From contig NZ_QVLT01000002.1 of NCBI RefSeq assembly GCF_003417065.2, forward strand, positions 1 to 64,000: 64,000 bases of DNA, in the 5' to 3' direction. Below the pieces are notes generated by a model. That model was not told the origin of the DNA. It saw only the letters and a program-made list of their open reading frames with translations, and searched no databases. The position numbers and the translations under genes are program-made. Source of the stretch: Hymenobacter lapidiphilus (GTDB taxonomy: Bacteria; Bacteroidota; Bacteroidia; Cytophagales; Hymenobacteraceae). Of this stretch, positions 9,181 to 16,301 are shown piece by piece; within the stretch, counting starts at the first letter, position 1, and every line of letters starts with the position of its first letter.

Positions 9181-9593
9181 GTGCTGACACCCTCGCGTAA
9201 CCACGTCACCGCTGCGCCCTCGTCGCCGAAGAAGCGCACCTTGTAGGGCTTGTCGGCGTAATACGCCTCATCCTGGAAGCTGGGGTCGGCGGTAATGCGG
9301 GCCAGCAGGGCGGGGCCGGTGAGGTAGGCCACGCGCAGGCCCCCGAAGCGGCGGGCCATGTCGGGGAAGTACTCGGTTAGTAGCCAGCGGGTGATGGCGG
9401 GGTCGTTGACGACGCGGTGGCGGATATCCTGGAGCCAGTAGCGGCAGTTGCTGGCCAGGGCCTCGCGGCTCAGCTGCTGGTAAGCGGCGGGCAGCAGGGC
9501 AGGGTCGGGCTGATGCGTCCAGCGCCCCACCAGCAGGTCGAGGTCGGCGCGGTGGGTTATCTGGAGCAGTTCGGCGGGAGTATCGGGGGCCAT
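9174..9593 (-). CDS. conserved hypothetical protein, 139 aa (cassette copy 1)
   Basis: No known function recognised. It is a paralog of the 139-aa protein at 12657-13076: both share a HRxDL start region, RW, a NCxxWLxDxRxR core near residues 48-58, a WL...YP segment and a C-terminal FxDExxAVxWLR motif. The identical length and the conserved C-terminal alpha/beta-looking motif suggest one compact cytoplasmic domain (STAS-like is possible but unproven). The stop codon lies in an inverted-repeat element, so the last residues (EGVSTP) may derive from the repeat. It sits downstream of a small secreted protein gene, as does its paralog. Confidence 0.6.
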   Translation of the reverse strand: MAPDTPAELLQITHRADLDLLVGRWTHQPDPALLPAAYQQLSREALASNCRYWLQDIRHRVVNDPAITRWLLTEYFPDMARRFGGLRVAYLTGPALLARITADPSFQDEAYYADKPYKVRFFGDEGAAVTWLREGVSTP

Positions 9594-9741
9594 GGCGGAG
9601 GGCTAGAAAGCAAAGCTACAGAAAGCGCGGTGCCGGAAGCAGAGGCACCGCACCCGGCCCTGACCAACGCGGCTACCGCCCATCGCGTAGCAGGGGCACG
9701 GCGGCCCCGCTGGCTTTCGTTGCTCATCAACCCCCACCGCC

Positions 9742-9861
9742 ATGCAACGCGTTTCCCCGCTCCTGAGTGCCGCCAGCCTGCTGCTATTAGGTGCCTGCTC
9801 GCAAACCAACCAGCAGCCCGCCACCGACATAGTACTACCGAAGCCACCGAAACCCCCGTGA
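9742..9861 (+). CDS. very small putative lipoprotein (39 aa)
   Basis: ATG 9742 to TGA 9859-9861 encodes 39 residues: a basic start (MQRVSP), a hydrophobic run, a lipobox LLLLGAC with the lipidated Cys at about residue 19, then SQTNQQPATD and a proline/lysine-rich tail. The size resembles entericidin-like micro-lipoproteins, although no family can be assigned. It lies on the plus strand in the gap between two minus-strand genes. The presence of an ATG, lipobox and in-frame stop is direct observation; that it is translated is inference. Confidence 0.5.
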   Translation: MQRVSPLLSAASLLLLGACSQTNQQPATDIVLPKPPKPP

Positions 9862-9916
9862 AGCGCACGGCTTCGGGCTTTTTAGGCGGCAGCGGGTGCT
9901 ACCGGGCAACGGGCGT

Positions 9917-10240
9917 TTACTGGCGCGGGCGGCGTTTCTGCTTGCGCACGGGCGGCTCGGGGGCCGGCGGGGCCGGCTGCATCTGCACCGAGTCGGCACT
10001 TACCTGCCCGAACTGCACTTTGGGCATGGGTAGCTGGGCATTGGGCTCGACGGCAGGTACGGGCAGCGGCTCGGCGCTACCCTGGCCGACGCCAGTGGGC
10101 AGTACCACGCCCGGCACCGGGCTGATGCGTTCGGTAGGCTGATGGCGGGTAGGTGTAACGGGGGTGCGGTTCTGGGCACGGGCACCGAACGGGGCACTCA
10201 GGCCGCCCAGCAGCAGGGCAATGGTCAGGAAACGAAACAT
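9917..10240 (-). CDS. small secreted proline-rich protein (cassette copy 1)
   Basis: 107 aa with a clear N-terminal signal peptide (MFRFLTIALLLGGLSAPFGARAQ, cleavage after AQA/ARAQ-type site near residue 22). The mature part is rich in Pro, Gln and Val and ends in a basic KQKRRPRQ tail. No domain recognised. The open frame extends 10 codons further, but ATG 10238-10240 places the signal peptide at the N-terminus. It resembles the secreted protein at 13172-13456 (MLRYLILTVLLAGS...AQ) in signal peptide, composition and position upstream of a 139-aa gene. Likely periplasmic or surface-exposed; function unknown. Confidence 0.55.
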   Translation of the reverse strand: MFRFLTIALLLGGLSAPFGARAQNRTPVTPTRHQPTERISPVPGVVLPTGVGQGSAEPLPVPAVEPNAQLPMPKVQFGQVSADSVQMQPAPPAPEPPVRKQKRRPRQ

Positions 10241-10329
10241 GCGGTAGGAAGTTAAGTGGAAGCAGGGCACCGGGCCTTTTCTACCTGTTACGGCAGCCCG
10301 GTGGCCGGCGTTGGTCTGGCGGCCGGGTG

Positions 10330-11862
10330 TCAGTGTTTGGGCATCAGTTCGGCCGAGCTGAGCGAATACACGTCGTGGCGGCGGCTGCGCAGGTTCTGCA
10401 CGCTGCCCTGCTGGCGCAGCTTGTCGAGAATGGACAAATCCACGTCAGTCACCAGAATCATCTCGGTGTTGGGCGTGGCCTCGCTCTTAACCCCGGTAGT
10501 CGGAAACGAGAAGTCGCACGGCGTCAGCACGGCCGACTGGGCGTACTGGATGTCCATGTTTTTTACGCGGGGCAGGTTGCCCACCGAGCCGGCAATGGCT
10601 ACGTAGCACTCGTTTTCGATGGCCCGGGCCTGGGCGCAGTGCCGCACCCGCGAGTAGGCAGTCTGGGTGTCGGTGAGGAAGGGGACGAACAGGATGTCCA
10701 TGCCCTGATCGGCCAGCAGGCGGGCCAACTCCGGAAATTCGGAGTCGTAGCAGATGAGAACACCCACCCGGCCGCTGTCGGTGTCGAAGGTCTGGAGGCG
10801 GCTACCGCCCTTCAGGGCCCAGTACTTGGCTTCGTTGGGCGTTACATGAATTTTCTCGTAGCGCTCCGTAGTGCCGTTGCGGCGGCACAGGTAGCCCACA
10901 TTCATCAGCTGCCCGTCGGAACCCAGCTCGGGCATCGAGCCGGTAATGATGTTGATGTGGTACTTGACGGCCAGTAGGGTGAAGCGGTGCAGGATTTCGG
11001 GCGAAAACTGACTGAGCTTGCGGATGGCATCGATTTCGGCCAGCTCATTGGTTTCGGCCATTAGCGGGCCATGGAACAGCTCCGGAAACAGGGCAAAGTC
11101 GGCCCGGTACGCCGACAGCGCATCCACAAAGTATTCCACCTGCTGAAACAGGTCGTCGAAGCTGTCGTAGAGGCGCATCTGCCACTGCACCAGGCCCAGG
11201 CGGACCTGGGTTTTGGGGGCTACGGCGGTAGCGGGGCGCTGGCTGTACAGCATGTTGTCCCACTCCATAAGCAGGGCATAGTTGCCCGAGGCCTCGTCGC
11301 CGGGCAGGTAGCCCCGAATCACGCGCACCGGGTGAAAGTCGTTGGAAAGCTGGAAGTTGAGGGCCGGGTCCACGATTTCGCGGTTTTTTACCCGCTGCAC
11401 GTATTCCTTGGGCGTCATGGCTTCCTGGTGCTCACGGTAGCCGGCAATGCGGGCCCCGAACGTGATGGCCCGCAGGTTGAGCCGCTCACAGAGTTCCTTG
11501 CGCGCTTCGTAGAGCCGCCGCGCCAGCCGCCGCCCGCGGTAATCGGGGTCCACAAATACCTCGATACCATAGAGCGTGTCGCCGGCCGGGTCGTGGGTGC
11601 TAAAAGTGTACTCGCCGGTAATCTGGCGGTAGGTATGCTCGTCGGGGTACTTGGCGCGCACCACAATAATGGCCAGCGCGGCCGCCACCACCGCCCCGTT
11701 TATCGTTACCACCAGCTGCCCCATCGGAAACAGCTCCCGTAGCCGCGCCAACGACTCGGCAGGCCAATAGCTGCCCATTTCGGGGTAGGCCCGTCGCATG
11801 GCCGCGTCAAATGATTCGTAGTCGTCGGCCTGTAGGTGGCGGATTTCAATTACTTCGTTCAT
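10330..11862 (-). CDS. bifunctional GNAT N-acetyltransferase / nitrilase-superfamily hydrolase
   Basis: 510 aa with two fused domains. Residues about 1-200 form a GNAT fold: EIRHLQADDYESFDAA start and the acetyl-CoA region YGIEVFVDPDYRGRRLARRLYEAR. Residues about 215-490 form a carbon-nitrogen hydrolase with the Glu-Lys-Cys triad visible in ALFPELFHGP, YEKIHVTPNE and VLICYDSEFPE (Cys near residue 370). This fused architecture is known in bacteria, and its substrate is undefined. The frame runs 21 codons upstream of ATG 11860-11862, but MNEVIEIRHL is the natural domain start. It stands alone between the two cassette copies. Confidence 0.85.
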   Translation of the reverse strand: MNEVIEIRHLQADDYESFDAAMRRAYPEMGSYWPAESLARLRELFPMGQLVVTINGAVVAAALAIIVVRAKYPDEHTYRQITGEYTFSTHDPAGDTLYGIEVFVDPDYRGRRLARRLYEARKELCERLNLRAITFGARIAGYREHQEAMTPKEYVQRVKNREIVDPALNFQLSNDFHPVRVIRGYLPGDEASGNYALLMEWDNMLYSQRPATAVAPKTQVRLGLVQWQMRLYDSFDDLFQQVEYFVDALSAYRADFALFPELFHGPLMAETNELAEIDAIRKLSQFSPEILHRFTLLAVKYHINIITGSMPELGSDGQLMNVGYLCRRNGTTERYEKIHVTPNEAKYWALKGGSRLQTFDTDSGRVGVLICYDSEFPELARLLADQGMDILFVPFLTDTQTAYSRVRHCAQARAIENECYVAIAGSVGNLPRVKNMDIQYAQSAVLTPCDFSFPTTGVKSEATPNTEMILVTDVDLSILDKLRQQGSVQNLRSRRHDVYSLSSAELMPKH

Positions 11863-12053
11863 GCAAATGTGGGTTAAAAGGGGCTCCGGCGCGGCCACCG
11901 CTGGCCGCGCAAGGGCCCAGGCCAACCGCCGTCGGGCGGTGGCAGCCAGCGGCCGGAAGGGTGGGTTGCGCAGGGTGAGTTTTGGAAGTGCCTCTGCTGG
12001 CTAAACGCGCATCGTGGCGTTTGGTTGGCCGGCATTGGCTGCGTCGCTACCGC

Positions 12054-12086
12054 AAAAAAGCCGCTTCCCGAACAGGAAGCGGCTTT
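12054..12086 (-). terminator. rho-independent terminator
   Basis: A perfect 12-bp stem (AAAGCCGCTTCC / GGAAGCGGCTTT, 12057-12068 with 12075-12086) with a 6-base loop and a T6 run on the minus strand, 23 bases after the stop of the gene at 12109-12429. Confidence 0.8.
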
Positions 12087-12108
12087 GGCAGCCCAGCAGA
12101 AAGGCTGG

Positions 12109-12429
12109 CTATTTCTTCATCACCCGGGTCGGGACGCCAGCTTTCACGCTTGGGCCTTGGGTGCGGCGCTTGGCCTGGGCCTTGCGCCGCAGTTTCCAGC
12201 GACGCACGGGGCCGAGCTTCTTCATTTTTTTGCGGGCACCGCCCTTGTAACTCATGTAGTTGGGACGGCCCTTGCGTGGGGTACGCCGGAAAAAGCCAGC
12301 TTCGGCCGCGGCAGGGGCAAGCAGCGTAGTGCCGGCTGCAACGGCATGGGCTTCGGCAGTAGCACGGGCTGGCGCCGGCTCCAGCATCATGGCAAAAGCC
12401 AGCAAAAGGAAAAGTAGCGTTTTGAACAT
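12109..12429 (-). CDS. small secreted, strongly basic protein
   Basis: 106 aa with a signal peptide (MFKTLLFLLLAFAMMLEPAPARA, cleavage about residue 23), an Ala-rich linker and a highly cationic C-terminal half rich in Lys and Arg (for example KKMKKLGPVRRWKLRRK). There are no cysteines and no recognised domain. The composition suggests binding to polyanions (LPS, nucleic acid or peptidoglycan), but this is only inference. It is monocistronic, with a strong terminator just downstream and a 227-base gap upstream. ATG 12427-12429 gives the complete signal peptide. Confidence 0.6.
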   Translation of the reverse strand: MFKTLLFLLLAFAMMLEPAPARATAEAHAVAAGTTLLAPAAAEAGFFRRTPRKGRPNYMSYKGGARKKMKKLGPVRRWKLRRKAQAKRRTQGPSVKAGVPTRVMKK

Positions 12430-12656
12430 ACAGAAGAAGGAAAGAGTGGATGGAAGTGGCTGATAGAATTGATTTCGTCTTTTCGTTTGCGAAGTACTTA
12501 GCTCACAATGAAGATAAACGAAAAGCAGCCACTATAAAAATTCATCTTTCCACGAATCTTTTGCACGGTCGGTTAGGGCGTTAAATAATTGTCTTTTTTC
12601 AGGTTTACTGAATAGCTGCAATGGCCGGAGTGCAAAAAGTTGTTGTAGCCAGCCGT
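12430..12656. other. AT-rich intergenic region
   Basis: A 227-base gap between two minus-strand genes. It is markedly AT-richer than the coding sequence around it and should contain the promoter of the secreted basic protein. No -7 TAnnTTTG box, hairpin or small gene is clear. Confidence 0.35.
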
Positions 12657-13076
12657 CTATCGGCGCGAGCGAAGCCAGCGTACTGCTTCCCCCTCATCAG
12701 TGAACTGTTGCACTGAGCAATAGTCGCTGTGGGTGTGGGGCATGGCGGGTAGCGTATCGTCCTCGGCATCTTCGAGCTGGTAGGGGGCCACCAGAAATGC
12801 CAGAAACACATGGTGGCCCAATTGCTCCCGTAGCGTCGGGTAAAATTGCTCGGTCAGCCAATGTACATCGCTCAAATCAACCCGAACGCGGCGGCGGGCA
12901 TCAATTAGCCAGCAGTTGCAGGCGTTGCAGGTGCCCGCGTGGCGCAGCAGCAACTGGTAACCCGCCCGCAACTCGCCCGAAGTAGTGGGCCGCAGCCAGC
13001 GGGCGGCTATAATGCCCAGATCGGGCCGGTGGCTGAGGTCAAGAAAGTCGGCGAGCGAGGCGGTGTCGATAGTCAT
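12657..13076 (-). CDS. conserved hypothetical protein, 139 aa (cassette copy 2)
   Basis: Paralog of the 139-aa protein at 9174-9593: SHRPDLGIIAARW near the N-terminus, a NACNCWLIDARRRV core, HWLTEQFYPTLREQLG and the C-terminal FTDEGEAVRWLRSRR. Function unknown. The open frame extends 19 codons upstream, but ATG 13074-13076 gives exactly the same length as the paralog and the same distance from the conserved HRPDL motif. It lies 95 bases after the secreted-protein gene at 13172-13456, repeating the arrangement of copy 1. The extra Cys residues in NACNCW are not shared with copy 1. Confidence 0.6.
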   Translation of the reverse strand: MTIDTASLADFLDLSHRPDLGIIAARWLRPTTSGELRAGYQLLLRHAGTCNACNCWLIDARRRVRVDLSDVHWLTEQFYPTLREQLGHHVFLAFLVAPYQLEDAEDDTLPAMPHTHSDYCSVQQFTDEGEAVRWLRSRR

Positions 13077-13171
13077 GCAGGCGGAAACAGATGAGCCCGG
13101 CCAGACAGCCGGGTTGTTGCCATACGCGGCCACCGGGCCCGGCGTTGGCCGGCATACTGCCGATGGCCCAT

Positions 13172-13456
13172 TTAAGGCCGGCGCGGTGGTGTAGCAGCCG
13201 GCTTGCGCGGCTCATCCGAAGTAATCGTTGTCGACTTGCTTTTCGGGGTTTTTGCCCGCTTGAGCGGCTGGTTATCGTAGTCGGTAGTCACTCGCTGCTT
13301 AGGAGCCCCGGTTATCCCAGGGGCCACATAAATGCCTTCCACTCGGTTTGTAGTGTCGGAAGGCGCCAGGTGGGTTTCGACTTTAGTGGCCTGGGCCGTG
13401 GCGGCAGAAACCGTACTACCGGCCAGTAGCACGGTCAGAATAAGATAGCGAAGCAT
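13172..13456 (-). CDS. small secreted protein (cassette copy 2)
   Basis: 94 aa with a signal peptide (MLRYLILTVLLAGSTVSAATAQ) and a hydrophilic mature part ending in a Pro/Arg/Lys-rich tail (KPAATPPRRP). No domain is recognised. The open frame continues 11 codons upstream of ATG 13454-13456, but that start gives the canonical signal peptide. It matches the secreted protein at 9917-10240 in signal sequence, basic Pro-rich tail and gene order, so the two are likely duplicated. Probably exported to the periplasm or cell surface. Confidence 0.55.
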   Translation of the reverse strand: MLRYLILTVLLAGSTVSAATAQATKVETHLAPSDTTNRVEGIYVAPGITGAPKQRVTTDYDNQPLKRAKTPKSKSTTITSDEPRKPAATPPRRP

Positions 13457-13533
13457 GGCATTATAGCTCAGAAGGTTGAATCCTTTCATGCGCTACCGGT
13501 AGCCGAAATGATACCCCAGACCTCGCTGCTTGG

Positions 13534-13917
13534 TTAGTGCTGCACGCGCGGGGCCGGCGGCATAGGGGTTGCCGGCACCTCCACGGGCCGGATGTCGTAG
13601 CGGCGGTTGAACTCGGCTACGCCCGCCGAAGCCACGTTGCGCTTGGTTACCACAATCATCACGCCTTCGCCGGCCGTGTCCCCGAAAATCCGGACCGCTT
13701 CTGCGCCCTTCACCACGTTCACCGACGCGATGGTGCGGCGGTTGAGCTCATCAATAGTTTTTTTGTTCGTGAGCTGCCCATCCAGAAAATAAAGGCTGGG
13801 CGCGGCCACAACACGGGTTTCGGCCGCGCCAGTTGGCTGGCCCTGGCCCCGGGCAACGCCGGCCAGACTGAGGGCGGCCGTTACAAGCACCGCGCCGACT
13901 AATAAGGAGAACGACAT
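13534..13917 (-). CDS. small exported TonB-plug-like domain protein
   Basis: 127 aa: an N-terminal signal peptide (MSFSLLVGAVLVTAALSLAGVARG), then a short domain with SLYFLDGQL, a DELNRRTIASVNVVKG segment and IFGDTAGEGVMIVVTKR. This is the pattern of the SusC/RagA plug (yvvDG ... dIesievLKG ... yG ... GVIlItTK), but without any beta-barrel. The same module forms the C-terminus of the neighbouring M56 protease (14196-15776), so the two probably share a partner or ligand (inference). It ends with a proline-rich tail. Likely periplasmic. Confidence 0.6.
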   Translation of the reverse strand: MSFSLLVGAVLVTAALSLAGVARGQGQPTGAAETRVVAAPSLYFLDGQLTNKKTIDELNRRTIASVNVVKGAEAVRIFGDTAGEGVMIVVTKRNVASAGVAEFNRRYDIRPVEVPATPMPPAPRVQH

Positions 13918-13961
13918 AGATAAACGCTAAAAATGAGGACTATACCAGCAGGATACCAACG

Positions 13962-13996
13962 CCAGCGTCCCGGTTGCACAAGGCCCCGGGACGCTG
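13962..13996. terminator. hairpin between M56 gene and plug-like gene
   Basis: A perfect 12-bp inverted repeat CCAGCGTCCCGG / CCGGGACGCTGG (13962-13973 and 13985-13996) with an 11-base loop and no T-run. It lies upstream of the minus-strand plug-like gene, so it could be a leader structure or a weak transcription stop. Confidence 0.4.
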
Positions 13997-14140
13997 GGAT
14001 AAACTCCAAAAACGGCAGTTTATTTTGTATGGTCCTTAATCCCTACGAAAATCAGGCCCTTTTGGACGCGCTCCTTCTTTTTAGTGCTATCTGATATGAA
14101 ACCAATAGCGCCGATAATGCGTTGGCAGCCGCGTCTAAAC

Positions 14141-14170
14141 CCTGAAGCCTTCCTGTCAGAAGGCTTCAGG
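14141..14170 (-). terminator. hairpin terminator after M56 gene
   Basis: A perfect 12-bp stem CCTGAAGCCTTC / GAAGGCTTCAGG (14141-14152 and 14159-14170) with a 6-base loop, 25 bases past the M56 stop. Only a T3 tract follows on the minus strand, so termination may be partial. Confidence 0.55.
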
Positions 14171-14195
14171 GCCAAGTTTGGCAAAGGCTAAATGG

Positions 14196-15776
14196 CTACT
14201 TGGTTTGGATTATTACAGCACCCTTAGCACCCTTGGCACCGTACTTCTTAGTGGCCTGCTCAGCATCCATTACAAACACGCTCTGCAGTTGGCCCGTTGC
14301 TACCTTCGACTTCTCAACTGATGCTTCCTGGCCGTTTACCAGCAGTAGTCGCCCCTGCAGGTCGTTGGTCGACAGCCCCTGACCAGAAACGACCAGTTGC
14401 GTAAGTTGCTCAACTGCGGGACTAGCCGGGGTATTTACAATGCCGTACTTGCGCATAAAGTCCCGCACTTCCGGTGAATCCTTGTTCTGCTTTGTAATAA
14501 TCAGAATGGTCCCGTTGGCAGCTTCTTGGCCAAAGGCCTTCAGGGCTACATCACGCTTAAGCACGCTCATGCTCTCAATCTGCTTGGGGTCCAGTTTATC
14601 AAGCGCTGTTTTGCTTATGCGCTTACCATCGAGGAAAGTCAGCGGATCACCGGTCTGTATTGGCTGGCCCTTTTCGTCGAATAACACATCGGTCGGGCGG
14701 CGGCCGACGGCAATCTGAACTTTATAGCGAAGGTTGCGGCCATCGTTGGCCCGCACCTCAGTCAGGCCGATAAGCCGATAGCCGGGGTACTGCTGAACGA
14801 TGTAGGCCAGCGCAGCCGGCGGCAAGGCGCTTATAGGAACCTCCTTTTCTACATCAATTATTGAAGCGCTCAAACCAGCAACCGGAGCTACTGTGGGCGC
14901 GGCATTGGTGGCAGCAGTAGCAAACAGCAGGCCGGCGGCCAATGGCAAAACGGCTATGTAGCGCAGTAGCTGGCGGCGCGCAGAAGGCTTGGTATTCATC
15001 ATGGCAATGCGGGTTTTAAGAAGGTGGAAGTTGAAATGACAGACTATTTCGTTGGTGGGGCCGCGTTCGATACTTTGGTGAAGCAACGAATACTGGTAGG
15101 CCTTAGCATCGTGCGGCCGGGCTTGCAGCACCCGGTAATCGGCCTGGAACTCCAGGTTCTCGTGCAGGGCCCGGCGCAGCAGCCAGCCACCCGGGTTGAA
15201 CCAGTAGAACACGAGGCTCAGCTGGGCCAGCAGGATATCAATCGTGTGCCACTGGCGCACATGCTCATGCTCGTGGGCCAGAATGGCGGGCATCTCGGCG
15301 GCCGGGTGCCGGTTGGGGTTCAGATACACGGTTTGCCAGAACGCGAAAGGCATCACCGACCCGCTCAGGCGGCGGAAGGACCAGCCGTGCAACTCCTGCG
15401 GCCGGGATTGGCCATGTAAGCGGCGCACGGCCAGCAGCTGTATCAGCAGCCGTAGCCCAAATACTACCACGCCGGTCCAGTAAGCCACCAGCAGCCAGTC
15501 GGTAGCAGCCGGAGCGGCCGTTGTGGCGGGCAGCGCCAGCCCAGACCACTCGGCCGGGAGGCGTAGCAGTTCTGCAGGGCGTGGCGCGGTGCGGGCCAGC
15601 CAGCCGCTGAAATCCAGTAGGGGGTAGGTGGGCGCAAACAGCAGCGCGAAGAGCAGGAAGGCCCGGTTCAGCCCGAAAAACGTGAGCCGCCGCAGCCCCA
15701 GATAATACACGGCACAGAACAGCACCAGCGCCCCATTTACCTTCAGCAGGTAGGGCAACAGCTCGGACGCACTCAT
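14196..15776 (-). CDS. M56 (BlaR1-type) membrane metallopeptidase with C-terminal TonB-plug-like domain
   Basis: 526 aa. The N-terminal half has hydrophobic membrane segments and the zinc site in ILAHEHEHVRQWH (HExxH about residues 168-172), followed by ENLEFQADYRVL with the third ligand region, as in BlaR1/MecR1. A further membrane segment (about residues 265-285) leads to an extracytoplasmic region with FLDGKRISKTALDKLDP, MSVLKRDVALKAFG and NGTILIITKQ, a plug-like domain instead of a penicillin-binding sensor. By family analogy it would sense an envelope signal and cleave or inactivate the BlaI-type repressor encoded just upstream. Its ATG overlaps the repressor stop (ATGA), so the two are coupled. 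Confidence 0.85.
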   Translation of the reverse strand: MSASELLPYLLKVNGALVLFCAVYYLGLRRLTFFGLNRAFLLFALLFAPTYPLLDFSGWLARTAPRPAELLRLPAEWSGLALPATTAAPAATDWLLVAYWTGVVVFGLRLLIQLLAVRRLHGQSRPQELHGWSFRRLSGSVMPFAFWQTVYLNPNRHPAAEMPAILAHEHEHVRQWHTIDILLAQLSLVFYWFNPGGWLLRRALHENLEFQADYRVLQARPHDAKAYQYSLLHQSIERGPTNEIVCHFNFHLLKTRIAMMNTKPSARRQLLRYIAVLPLAAGLLFATAATNAAPTVAPVAGLSASIIDVEKEVPISALPPAALAYIVQQYPGYRLIGLTEVRANDGRNLRYKVQIAVGRRPTDVLFDEKGQPIQTGDPLTFLDGKRISKTALDKLDPKQIESMSVLKRDVALKAFGQEAANGTILIITKQNKDSPEVRDFMRKYGIVNTPASPAVEQLTQLVVSGQGLSTNDLQGRLLLVNGQEASVEKSKVATGQLQSVFVMDAEQATKKYGAKGAKGAVIIQTK

Positions 15777-16138
15777 TTCGGCGGGCCGTTTTCAATCATG
15801 CGCACTATTTCCTTCAGCTCCTCGGCGCTGATTTTCTGCTCCTTCGCAAAGAAGGAAACCAGCTCCTTGTAGGAGTCGCGGAAGTAGTCGCCCACGAAAG
15901 TGCCCAGAAACCGCTTCCGATACTCTTCAGCAGCAATGGCGGGCGTGAAGCGAAAGGTGTTGCCCAGCTTCTCGGCGCTAAGGTAGCCCTTGCGCTCCAG
16001 GTTGCGCACTGTGGAGGCCAGCGTGGTGTAGGGCGGCCGGGGGTCGGGCAGTTGCTCCAGCACATCCTTGATAAAGCCGCCCTGAAGTTCCCAGAAAACG
16101 CGCATGGCATCTTCTTCGGGTTGGGTAAGTCGTTCCAT
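15773..16138 (-). CDS. BlaI/MecI/CopY-family transcriptional repressor
   Basis: 121 aa with the typical BlaI winged helix: LTQPEEDAMRVFW start, DVLEQLPDPRPPYTTLASTVRNLERKGYL recognition region (about 25-55; Tyr-Thr-Thr is characteristic) and a helical dimerisation tail. It forms an operon with the M56 protease through a 4-base ATGA overlap. Two palindromes of the form TACGA-N5-TCGTA directly upstream of its ATG are likely autoregulatory operators. Family knowledge: BlaI-type proteins repress until an M56 partner triggers their cleavage. Confidence 0.9.
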   Translation of the reverse strand: MERLTQPEEDAMRVFWELQGGFIKDVLEQLPDPRPPYTTLASTVRNLERKGYLSAEKLGNTFRFTPAIAAEEYRKRFLGTFVGDYFRDSYKELVSFFAKEQKISAEELKEIVRMIENGPPK

Positions 16139-16147
16139 AAGAGCCAG

Positions 16148-16181
16148 TACGATTGTTTCGTAATGGTACGAATAATTCGTA
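16148..16181. promoter_or_regulatory. tandem palindromic operators for the BlaI-type repressor
   Basis: Two 15-base palindromes with the pattern TACGA-N5-TCGTA occur at 16148-16162 and 16167-16181, centres 19 bases apart, 10 bases upstream of the repressor ATG. The second (TACGAATAATTCGTA) is perfect around its central base. Spacing, symmetry and position fit two repressor dimers binding over the promoter or leader. Assignment to BlaI is inferred from adjacency. Confidence 0.6.
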
Positions 16182-16246
16182 GTAATAGATAATGTTCTGC
16201 TGAATTATTTTTTTATCAGCCTTTATCACCCTTCCCAATACCCCAC

Positions 16247-16283
16247 AAAAAAGCAGCCCACTCAAACGAGCGGGCTGCTTTTT
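16247..16283 (-). terminator. rho-independent terminator
   Basis: A near-perfect 15-bp stem (AAAAGCAGCCCACTC with GAGCGGGCTGCTTTT, one mismatch), a 4-base AAAC loop and T6 on the minus strand, 18 bases past the OmpA-family stop codon. Confidence 0.85.
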
Positions 16284-16301
16284 ACTTTACCGAAACCGGA
16301 A

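Noticed and set aside
7649..9190. A 513-codon open frame covering the flippase fragment and the ThiF-like gene
   Set aside because: Its first 300 codons are low-complexity Arg/Gly/Ala sequence out of frame with the real ThiF-like gene; only the last 200 are flippase-like.
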